A DNA stretch of 64,000 nucleotides from Castellaniella sp049673105 (GTDB taxonomy: Bacteria; Pseudomonadota; Gammaproteobacteria; Burkholderiales; Burkholderiaceae_B), in contig NZ_JBATXG010000011.1 of the NCBI RefSeq assembly GCF_049673105.1, positions 11,981-75,980 on the forward strand, written 5' to 3'. The position numbers and the translations under genes were made by a program. Shown one piece after another: positions 57,972 to 64,000 of this stretch; the first letter of the stretch is position 1; each line of letters opens with the position of its first letter. The notes under the pieces are model-generated. The model was given only the letters and a program-made list of their open reading frames with translations. It did not search any database and was not told the DNA's origin.

Positions 57972-58007
57972 AAAACAGGCCGGACGGGGAAATCCCGTAC
58001 CGGCCTG
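57972..58007 (-). terminator. Rho-independent terminator of fur
   Basis: CAGGCCGG-ACGGG, loop GAAAT, CCCGT-A-CCGGCCTG (57976-58007). On the minus strand it is followed by TTTTGCG, so it can terminate fur; on the plus strand the tail is not T-rich. Confidence 0.7.
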
Positions 58008-58035
58008 CCAGCAGTCCTGTTTGATGCGATCTGGT

Positions 58036-58458
58036 TTATTTCTTGCCCGCCGTGCATTTAGGGCAAATGCCGTAGAGCATCATATTGTGGCTTTCCAGCG
58101 TGAAGCCGTTTTCCTTGGCGATGCGATGCTGTCGTCTTTCGATTTCGGGATCGGAAAATTCCACCACGCGACCGCAATTGGTACAGATCAGGTGATCGTG
58201 ATGATCGCCATCGTTCAGTTCAAAGACGGCCTTGCCGCCATCGAATTGGCTGCGCAGCAGGATGCCGGCCTGCTCGAACTGGGTCAACACCCGGTAGACG
58301 GTGGCCAGGCCGATATCCACGTCTTCGGTAATCAGAGCGCGGTAGACGTCCTCGGCGCTATGGTGACGGGTCTCCGCTTTGCGGAAGACATCAAGAATCT
58401 TCAGGCGAGGAAAAGTCGCCTTCAGCCCCATGTTTTTGAGCTCAATCTGGTCATTCAT
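58036..58458 (-). CDS. fur: Ferric uptake regulator Fur
   Basis: A 140-residue Fur. N-terminal winged helix with ATFPRLKILDVFRK and DVDIGLATVYRVLTQFEQAG; dimerisation domain with metal ligands HHDHLICTNCGRVVEF and a C-terminal CPKC. The second CxxC pair supports a structural zinc site. It represses iron-uptake genes when iron-loaded. The gene is divergent from bamE, an arrangement typical for beta-proteobacteria. Confidence 0.97.
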   Translation of the reverse strand: MNDQIELKNMGLKATFPRLKILDVFRKAETRHHSAEDVYRALITEDVDIGLATVYRVLTQFEQAGILLRSQFDGGKAVFELNDGDHHDHLICTNCGRVVEFSDPEIERRQHRIAKENGFTLESHNMMLYGICPKCTAGKK

Positions 58459-58608
58459 GATTCAAGTATCCTGAGTCCGGCCAAAGAAAGCAAGTCGGCC
58501 TGCTGACTGGGAAGCCCGCCCTTGCGCATGCGTCAATCCGAATTCCCTTTATGATAGCGGTTTTAGCGGCCGCAATCTGCAGGCCGGCCATCGAACACGG
58601 GGGCATCT

Positions 58609-59154
58609 GTGCGTATCCGAGCTAGTCGTTTTTCCCGCAGCGTGAACATCTGCCTAGCAGCCGGCCTGCTGACCATCGGCCTGGCAGGCTGCGGCTCGAC
58701 CAATTGGGGCTTTCCCTATCGGGCCACTGTCCAGCAGGGCAATTGGATCACCACCGAACAGGTGGCGCAACTGGAAGTCGGCATGACCCGCGACCAGGTC
58801 CGCTTCGTGCTGGGCACCCCCACCCTGCAGGACGTGTTCCACTCCGACCGTTGGGATTACCCCTATTACAACCAGCCGGGATACGGCAAGGACGAACTGC
58901 GCAAGTTCACCGTGTGGTTCAAGGGCGACCAGCTGGAACGCTGGGCCGGAGACGAACAACCCAACCGCCAGCCCTTCCAGAGGACCGATAGCGGCAAGGA
59001 AGCCGTGGAATCCGCCGACAAAGCCGCCCAAAAAGCCACATCCCCTGGCGTGAACAATGATGCCGCCCCCAACGCGGGCGCTTCGACCGATACGCCCCAG
59101 GCCACGATCGAAATCGGCGCGCCGAACCAGAACGACTCCAACAAGGCTGAATGA
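58609..59154 (+). CDS. bamE: Outer-membrane assembly lipoprotein BamE (OmlA)
   Basis: A 181-residue lipoprotein starting at GTG 58609. The lipobox is LAGC (in TIGLAGCGS), then QVAQLEVGMTRDQVRFVLG and DVFHSDRWDYPYYNQPG, hallmarks of BamE, a subunit of the beta-barrel assembly machine in the outer membrane. It is longer than E. coli BamE: about 60 extra C-terminal residues are low in complexity (A, T, N, P, S). dapB starts inside its stop codon (ATGA at 59151-59154), indicating coupling. Confidence 0.95.
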   Translation: MRIRASRFSRSVNICLAAGLLTIGLAGCGSTNWGFPYRATVQQGNWITTEQVAQLEVGMTRDQVRFVLGTPTLQDVFHSDRWDYPYYNQPGYGKDELRKFTVWFKGDQLERWAGDEQPNRQPFQRTDSGKEAVESADKAAQKATSPGVNNDAAPNAGASTDTPQATIEIGAPNQNDSNKAE

Positions 59155-59948
59155 CCATGCGGATTGCCATCGCCGGATCCTCGGGCCGCATGGGCCGCAT
59201 GCTCATCCAGGCTATCGTCGAATCCACAGACCTGACGCTGGCCGCCGCCCTGGACCGTCCAGGCAGCGACAGCATCGGCCAGGACGCGGGGGGCTTTCTG
59301 GGTGTTGCCACAGGGGTGCAGATCACTGACGACCTGCAGGCTCTGGCCCAGGCCGATTGCCTGATCGACTTCACCCGCCCTGAAGGCACTCTGACCCATC
59401 TGGATGTGTGCGCCGCCCACCGGGTGAAATGCGTGATCGGCACCACCGGTTTCGATGCCCAGGGCAAACAAGCCATCCGCGCGGCAGCCCAAAAAACCGC
59501 CATCGTCTTCGCGCCCAACATGAGCGTCGGGGTCAACGCCACCCTGAAGCTGCTGGACATGGCCGCCCGCTTGCTGAACAGCGGCTACGACGCGGAAGTC
59601 TTCGAGGCCCACCACCGCAACAAGGTCGATGCGCCCTCGGGCACAGCTCTGGCGATGGGCGAGGCCGTCGCCCACGCCTGGGGCGTGCAATTGGACGACG
59701 TGGCCGACTGGGCGCGTCACGGCCACACCGGCGCGCGTGAAACCGGCCATATCGGCTTTTCCGTCGTGCGCGGCGGCGACATCGTCGGCGACCACACCGT
59801 CTATTTCTGCGGCACCGGCGAGCGCATCGAAATCACTCACCGCTCGACCAGCCGGGCCACCTATGCCCAGGGCAGCCTGCGGGCGGCGCGCTACCTGGCG
59901 CGCAAGGAATTCGGCCTGTTCGACATGCAGGACGTGCTGGCCAGTTAA
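59151..59948 (+). CDS. dapB: 4-hydroxy-tetrahydrodipicolinate reductase
   Basis: A 265-residue DapB of the lysine/diaminopimelate pathway. Rossmann motif IAIAGSSGRMGRMLIQA, CVIGTTGF, APNMSVGVN, and the catalytic region EAHHRNKVDAPSGTALAMGE; C-terminal GDHTVYFCGTGERIEITHR. The start overlaps bamE by four bases; ATG 59157 is a close alternative. Its product feeds the DAP route shared with the Ddh enzyme at the other end of the window. Confidence 0.97.
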   Translation: MTMRIAIAGSSGRMGRMLIQAIVESTDLTLAAALDRPGSDSIGQDAGGFLGVATGVQITDDLQALAQADCLIDFTRPEGTLTHLDVCAAHRVKCVIGTTGFDAQGKQAIRAAAQKTAIVFAPNMSVGVNATLKLLDMAARLLNSGYDAEVFEAHHRNKVDAPSGTALAMGEAVAHAWGVQLDDVADWARHGHTGARETGHIGFSVVRGGDIVGDHTVYFCGTGERIEITHRSTSRATYAQGSLRAARYLARKEFGLFDMQDVLAS

Positions 59949-60034
59949 CAGCGCCAACCGCGCCGCCTGGCGCGATCCAAAGGACAGCGACTGCAGAACG
60001 CCAAGCCACACCGGCATCCTGCAGCTGCCGTTCT

Positions 60035-61042
60035 TCAGTCCAGAACGACCGGCTCCTGTTCCAGGTCCACCCCGAACCGTTCCCGCACCGACTGACGCAC
60101 CGCCTGCGCCAGGGCCTGAACATCCGCCGCCTGCGCCCCGCCGTGATTGACCAGCACCAGGGCCTGACGTTCATGCATGCCCACCGGTCCCAATCGGCGG
60201 CCTTTCCAGCCCGCCTGCTCGATCAGCCAGCCCGCCGCCAGCTTCACTCGGCCATCCGCCTGAGGATAGTGACGCAGGTCAGGGAAGCGTTGCGTCAGCG
60301 CAACCGCCCGAGCAGCATCCACCACCGGATTTTTAAAGAAACTGCCTGCATTGCCCAGCACTGCGGGATCGGGCAGTTTGCGACGGCGGACGTCGCACAC
60401 CGCCTCGTAAATGCGCCTGGGCATCGGGGCGGCGCCCAGCAGGGACGGATGATCCCGCAGGTCCGGGTAGTCCAGGCGGGGAAGCCAGGTTTTGGGCAGC
60501 GCAAACCGCACCCGCACAATCAGCCAGCGCCCCGCCCCGGCGCGTTTGAACACGCTGTCGCGGTAGGCGAAGCCGCAATCGGACGGCAGCAGCGTGCGTT
60601 CCTGGCCCGCCTGCAGATCCCAGGCCACTACCGAATGCAGACGCTGGTCCAATTCCAGCCCATACGCGCCGATGTTCTGCACCGGCGCCGCCCCCACCGT
60701 GCCGGGAATCAGCGCCAGGTTTTCCAGCCCTGGCCAGCCCTGATCCAGGCAATGGGTCACAAAGCCATGCCAGGACTCGCCCGCCGCTGCCTCGACGATC
60801 CAGTGGTCCGCCGTTTCCTGCCACAGACGGATGCCGCGCAAGGCAACCCGCAGCACACGGTGTTGCACATGCGACTGCATGACGACATTGCTACCCCCCC
60901 CCAGAATGAAGATCGGCACACCGCGTTCCTGGCATAACCCTGGAATGGCAGCCTCGTCATCCAGCACGGCCACCAGGGCCTGCGCAGGCAGACCCAGCGT
61001 ATTGCAATGCTGCAGGGATTGATCGGTAAAGGCGATGGGCAT
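60035..61042 (-). CDS. murB: UDP-N-acetylenolpyruvoylglucosamine reductase
   Basis: A 335-residue type I MurB, a flavoenzyme of peptidoglycan synthesis. FAD-binding FILGGGSNVVM, then NLALIPGTVGAAPVQNIGAYG and the catalytic Ser in LGNAGSFFKNPVV; the C-terminal Glu is in LEQEPVVLD. The GGG of the FAD loop is encoded by a run of nine Gs (60895-60903, Cs on the plus strand). ATG 61042 has no clear ribosome-binding site; the frame stays open to 61288. Confidence 0.94.
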   Translation of the reverse strand: MPIAFTDQSLQHCNTLGLPAQALVAVLDDEAAIPGLCQERGVPIFILGGGSNVVMQSHVQHRVLRVALRGIRLWQETADHWIVEAAAGESWHGFVTHCLDQGWPGLENLALIPGTVGAAPVQNIGAYGLELDQRLHSVVAWDLQAGQERTLLPSDCGFAYRDSVFKRAGAGRWLIVRVRFALPKTWLPRLDYPDLRDHPSLLGAAPMPRRIYEAVCDVRRRKLPDPAVLGNAGSFFKNPVVDAARAVALTQRFPDLRHYPQADGRVKLAAGWLIEQAGWKGRRLGPVGMHERQALVLVNHGGAQAADVQALAQAVRQSVRERFGVDLEQEPVVLD

Positions 61043-61255
61043 GGGGACGGACAGACGCGGACAGGGATAAAGGCGTAAGCATACAGCGCCTGCTCCACGC
61101 CCCGCACAACCGCCCGGCCAGGTCATGGCGATGCATCTGCACAGTCGATTTGACAGGCCTGTAATCCGTACCGTATAGTTCGATTCCTGCTTGATTTCGT
61201 GTCGGCGCGGCGCTTGAAAAAGATGCCTCGCCAGTCTGAAAAAACCATCAGCCGT

Positions 61256-61284
61256 TTGACAGACAGAAAAGTACGACATACAAT
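61256..61284 (+). promoter_or_regulatory. Near-consensus sigma-70 promoter of tRNA-Gly
   Basis: TTGACA (61256-61261), 17-bp spacer, TACAAT (61279-61284), 28 bp before the mature tRNA 5' end. Confidence 0.88.
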
Positions 61285-61312
61285 GCATGGCTTAGCTAAT
61301 CGGCTAAGAAAT

Positions 61313-61388
61313 GCGGGAATAGCTCAGTTGGTAGAGCGCAACCTTGCCAAGGTTGAGGTCGCGAGTTCGAGACTCGTTTCCCGCTCCA
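61313..61388 (+). tRNA. tRNA-Gly (anticodon GCC)
   Basis: Acceptor stem GCGGGAA pairs with TTCCCGC, discriminator T, encoded CCA end. Anticodon stem-loop CAACC-TTGCCAA-GGTTG gives anticodon GCC. D arm AGCTCAGTTGGTAGAGC and T arm with GAGTTCGAGACTC are standard. Confidence 0.97.
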
Positions 61389-61393
61389 GATTC

Positions 61394-61426
61394 AAAAAAG
61401 GCCCAAACTTCGGTTTGGGCCTTTTT
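61394..61426 (+). terminator. Rho-independent terminator of tRNA-Gly
   Basis: AAAAAAGGCCCAAAC, loop TTCG, GTTTGGGCCTTTTT. Perfect stem with UUCG tetraloop; the A tail means it can also stop the convergent PhoD-like gene. Confidence 0.93.
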
Positions 61427-61460
61427 GCATCCTGATCCGTCTGCCGCGCCACAGCCCACC

Positions 61461-63242
61461 CTAGCCCTCGGCAGCCCTGGATGCCGCAGGTTCCACCGTC
61501 ACCAAATGATTGGTCTGCCCCTCCTTGGTTTCACAACGCCATGTGGCCCAGAGCTTCGAGCCTGCCCCGTTGCCCGAACCGGTATCCAATTCGAGCGCCA
61601 GCCAGTTCCGGGCCGCTAAAATCCGGCGATTCGACTGCGGAAAAAGCAGCATCTCCGCACTGGTACGCACATCCAGGTTCTGCGTGATCTTCGCCACCCC
61701 GTCCAGCACAAAGAAAAATAGCCGCTCGGCCACAGACACCAGCGAAGGATGCACCACAGCGGTCGAGGTGAACTGCTGGATCTGCGCCCAATTGTCCTGC
61801 GGACCCACATCCTTGCGATACGCGACCCCGTGCGCCGCCACATGCACGTCTCCCGACACGATGACCACCCTGAACCGCTTGGCCTTGGCCGTCGCGAACA
61901 ATGTTTCGAGCAGGCGCAAGCGCTCACCCTCGTGATCGTCATGGGCCCAGTGATCTTTCAGATCATCCGCGCTGCTATCCAGCACATGCTCGGGACTCAG
62001 TGTCTCCAGGAAAGGCTCCGCCAAAGACAATTTCGGATGCACGACGGGGACGGAAGACATGAACAACAGGTACTGGCATCCTGCCTCCGGACACTGCTGG
62101 TCATTCGCCGGAATCTGTCCAAGCCAGGCCTTCAAAGCGCCCCAGGTGTCCGGCCCAAGCACTTGCTCATGCGAACGCTCCGTCCTCAGATCCGCCACCA
62201 CCAACCGCAGGGGGCCGACCGCATGCGCGAAGCTGAACCCGGGCTGCCGATCCAGCATGGGCAGGGCCAGCGCATCTTGCTTGAGCACCGTCGACCATTC
62301 GATCTTCTCGAAAAGCGGGTCGTCCGCCCTGACGGACACATCGTCGCGCCGCCTCAGCGCCGGCAACAGATCATCCACGTGCTGCATCTGAAAGATCCAG
62401 AACGCGCGCCGAGCATGATAAAACAGCCGCTGGAACAAAGGACTGTTCTGCATTTCGGCGCTGTACGACCCCCAGCCATCGAAAATATCGTGGTCATCCC
62501 ACATCATCACGGTCGGCATTCTTGCCATGGCATGTGCCGCATCAAGCGTTCTGCTTGCCGACCCCCAAGCCGCCCTTTCCTTTGGCAACCATCTGGCGGC
62601 ATACAGCGCCAGGTAGTAGTCCCCGATTTGCTCGTCAAGCTCCGGGGGAACTTCAAACTGCAGCTGGTCGTCTCTAGGCAGGCCGATCCAGCCCTTGAGC
62701 GCCTTGAGGTCTTCCCAGATGGAATCAAAGTAGATCTGGTCTCCCCCCATCAGCAACAGATGAAAACGCTGCAGATTTTTGTCGTGCGTCAGCGACTCAT
62801 GCCACAGCTGTTCTTTATCGAGCATATAGCCCTCTGGGCGGACTGCCTTGTCGTGATTGCACAGCAGATCCGCCCAGACCGCGTTCTCTCCCTTGATCAG
62901 CTTCCGAAGACTGCTGGGGTCCGAGAAACCATTGCATGAAACATAGGCCATGCGGGGGGAATGATCCTTGCCTGGCACCGTGAAATGCCATGTTTCCGAC
63001 TCACCTTCCAGCGCGTACTCGATCCGGCGTTCTTGCGCGTTCTGCTTGACGGTCAGGTCATAGCGCAGATACTGGCGACCTCGATGCCTGAGCAACACGA
63101 CATGCTTCGCCACCCGGCCATCGACGGTCAGCTTTGGCGGCGCAGCGGCTTCCTCCAGGCCGATGAGCGCGCTCACCTTCCATTTTCCTTTGAGGGCGCC
63201 TCGAAACGACAGCACGGGTCCCAGCAGCAGATGAGAGGTCAT
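61461..63242 (-). CDS. PhoD-like metallophosphatase
   Basis: A 593-residue PhoD-like protein. N-terminal beta domain about 1-90, then the metallophosphatase core with AYVSCNGFSDP, LLMGGDQIYFDSIW, VMMWDDHDIFDGWGS and VIVSGDVHVAAHG, which supply the metal ligands (Asp, His, Asn-type positions). No signal peptide is evident, unlike secreted PhoD phosphatases, so it is probably cytoplasmic. Substrate (phosphodiester or phosphomonoester) unknown. Monocistronic between tRNA-Gly and the YgdI/R gene. Confidence 0.88.
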   Translation of the reverse strand: MTSHLLLGPVLSFRGALKGKWKVSALIGLEEAAAPPKLTVDGRVAKHVVLLRHRGRQYLRYDLTVKQNAQERRIEYALEGESETWHFTVPGKDHSPRMAYVSCNGFSDPSSLRKLIKGENAVWADLLCNHDKAVRPEGYMLDKEQLWHESLTHDKNLQRFHLLLMGGDQIYFDSIWEDLKALKGWIGLPRDDQLQFEVPPELDEQIGDYYLALYAARWLPKERAAWGSASRTLDAAHAMARMPTVMMWDDHDIFDGWGSYSAEMQNSPLFQRLFYHARRAFWIFQMQHVDDLLPALRRRDDVSVRADDPLFEKIEWSTVLKQDALALPMLDRQPGFSFAHAVGPLRLVVADLRTERSHEQVLGPDTWGALKAWLGQIPANDQQCPEAGCQYLLFMSSVPVVHPKLSLAEPFLETLSPEHVLDSSADDLKDHWAHDDHEGERLRLLETLFATAKAKRFRVVIVSGDVHVAAHGVAYRKDVGPQDNWAQIQQFTSTAVVHPSLVSVAERLFFFVLDGVAKITQNLDVRTSAEMLLFPQSNRRILAARNWLALELDTGSGNGAGSKLWATWRCETKEGQTNHLVTVEPAASRAAEG

Positions 63243-63287
63243 GAATCGCGCCTCCAGATCTTCGGATTGTTCTCAGCGCTTAGAGTA

Positions 63288-63383
63288 CTACTCCCTGAGA
63301 GTAGCCAGCCATTGCTCGGCGTAGCGGGTGGCCAGTTCGGGCGACACACCGAAGAAGGCGATCCCGCCCCCACAACGCCTCAT
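63288..63383 (-). CDS. Possible 31-residue ORF or gene remnant
   Basis: ATG at 63383 to TAG at 63288-63290 encodes 31 residues containing GVSPELATRYAEQWLATLRE, which looks like the amphipathic C-terminal helix of a real protein. AAGGGG lies about 11 bases before the ATG. It may be a decayed C-terminus, since the frame also stays open some way upstream. The rest of 63243-63573 holds only the leader of the lipoprotein gene and no other gene I can support. Confidence 0.25.
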   Translation of the reverse strand: MRRCGGGIAFFGVSPELATRYAEQWLATLRE

Positions 63384-63573
63384 CCATACAACACCCCTTC
63401 CGATTTTGTCAGAAGACCCTACAGCGGATATTCACGCCCTTTCCCCTATAAGATCGCAGCATGCACCCAATCGCATGACCAGCCCGACAGGCCCCACTGT
63501 CGAACCCGCTTACAGTCCCGTCCTGAAGACCTTGATATGGTGTTTTTGAGACCCTCGTTTTCAGGAGATACTC

Positions 63574-63795
63574 ATGTCAAAGAAGATTCCCGGATTCCTC
63601 GCCGCTCTGGCCGGCAGCTTTATCCTGGCCGCCTGCTCGACTCCATCCACGGTGACGACTAACGATGGACGGACCGACTACACGGCTGACGCTCCCAATA
63701 CGGAGACGGACGATGGCTTCGTCCATTATGAAAAAGACGGCCATGAGGTCAAGGTCAACAAGTCCGACGTGCAGCGGATCGAGGAAGTGAAGTAG
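63574..63795 (+). CDS. YgdI/YgdR family lipoprotein
   Basis: A 73-residue lipoprotein. Signal peptide with lipobox ILAAC (Cys at about residue 21), then an SH3-like small domain: TVTTNDGRTDYTADAPNTE and HYEKDGHEVKVNKSDV, as in YgdI/YgdR (DUF903). AGGAG lies eight bases before ATG 63574. Function unknown; family members are abundant outer-membrane lipoproteins in enterobacteria. A long stem-loop (CTGATGC/GCATCAG, 63840-63882) follows. Confidence 0.9.
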   Translation: MSKKIPGFLAALAGSFILAACSTPSTVTTNDGRTDYTADAPNTETDDGFVHYEKDGHEVKVNKSDVQRIEEVK

Positions 63796-63839
63796 GCGAC
63801 CGACCCCGGTTCGCTCACGACGCGCCATAGGGGCACTGC

Positions 63840-63882
63840 CTGATGCGGCCTGACGGGAACGGTTTCCCGAGGGCAGCATCAG
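63840..63882 (+). terminator. Possible terminator stem-loop after the lipoprotein gene
   Basis: CTGATGC (63840-63846) pairs with GCATCAG (63876-63882), with an inner GGGAA/TTCCC hairpin. No T-run follows, so it is a weak candidate. Confidence 0.35.
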
Positions 63883-63938
63883 CCGCCGCCCCTGAACACA
63901 CCCACTCCGTCACGGTATCCTATCGCCTCGCCCGGCAC

Positions 63939-63958
63939 TCGACATGCCGGCATGTCGA
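63939..63958. promoter_or_regulatory. Perfect 20-bp palindrome (operator candidate)
   Basis: TCGACATGCCGGCATGTCGA is fully self-complementary and lies 18 bp before a possible gene start at the right edge. It looks like the site of a dimeric repressor. Confidence 0.5.
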
Positions 63959-63976
63959 TCACATCAAGGACGCCAG

Positions 63977-64000
63977 TGACTCCCACCCCCCACTCTGCCC
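63977..64000 (+). CDS. Possible 5' end of a gene cut by the window
   Basis: GTG 63977 is preceded by AAGGA at five bases and begins an open frame (VTPTPHSA) to the window end. Only eight codons are visible, so this is tentative. The palindrome just upstream supports a regulated gene here. Confidence 0.25.

Overview
The window (about 63% G+C by eye) comes from a beta-proteobacterial chromosome, most likely the family Alcaligenaceae (Bordetella/Achromobacter/Castellaniella group). Two blocks point there: the serS - rarA - lolA - ftsK / trxB neighbourhood, and the dnaJ - dnaK - grpE - hemH - hrcA / nadK - recN - fur - bamE - dapB block. The taxon assignment is inferred from gene order and protein character, not from a database search. 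I see no prophage, insertion sequence or CRISPR array.

Layout. 1-13.6 kb: the end of a HAD phosphatase (gph), sstT, meso-diaminopimelate dehydrogenase (ddh), a DUF924 protein, a DMT exporter, a carboxymuconolactone-decarboxylase protein followed by an ECF sigma factor, a split lipoate ligase (lplB-lplA), a DHA2 exporter, a ribbon-helix-helix protein, a DJ-1/PfpI protein, a KefC-type antiporter, tRNA-Ser(CGA), a small EF-hand membrane protein and serS. 13.6-22.6 kb: hutD-like gene, aspartate/glutamate racemase, rarA, lolA, ftsK, divergent trxB, an Smr protein, an SMR exporter and a pirin. 22.6-26.6 kb: a GAF-GAF-GGDEF-EAL c-di-GMP protein and a SpeD-SpeE fusion for spermidine synthesis.

26.7-40.7 kb is the most unusual part. 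A three-gene signalling operon encodes a PgtC-like periplasmic binding protein, a TorS/PgtB-like histidine kinase and a PgtA-like response regulator, with overlapping genes. It reads into an ABC importer operon: a paralogous binding protein, a fused permease, an ATPase and a histidine phosphatase. A second ABC importer (permease, ATPase, unrelated binding protein) is transcribed divergently from it. Family resemblance to the Salmonella phosphoglycerate uptake regulators, and the coupled phosphatase, suggest sensing and uptake of a phosphorylated organic compound. The regulator lacks the GAFTGA loop needed to work with sigma-54. Repeated AAATGGGTYA half-sites lie just upstream of the binding-protein gene, so a sigma-70-type activation circuit is the simplest model.

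40.7-64 kb is mostly housekeeping: icd, DUF1841, two tandem monohaem cytochromes c, a MoxR ATPase / GNAT / CoxE-type VWA cluster, an M16 peptidase, the dnaK heat-shock cluster with visible sigma-32-type promoters, hemH, hrcA, nadK, recN, fur, bamE, dapB, murB, tRNA-Gly(GCC) with a near-consensus promoter and terminator, a PhoD-like phosphatase and a YgdI/YgdR lipoprotein. A perfect 20-bp palindrome lies near the right edge, before a possible truncated gene.
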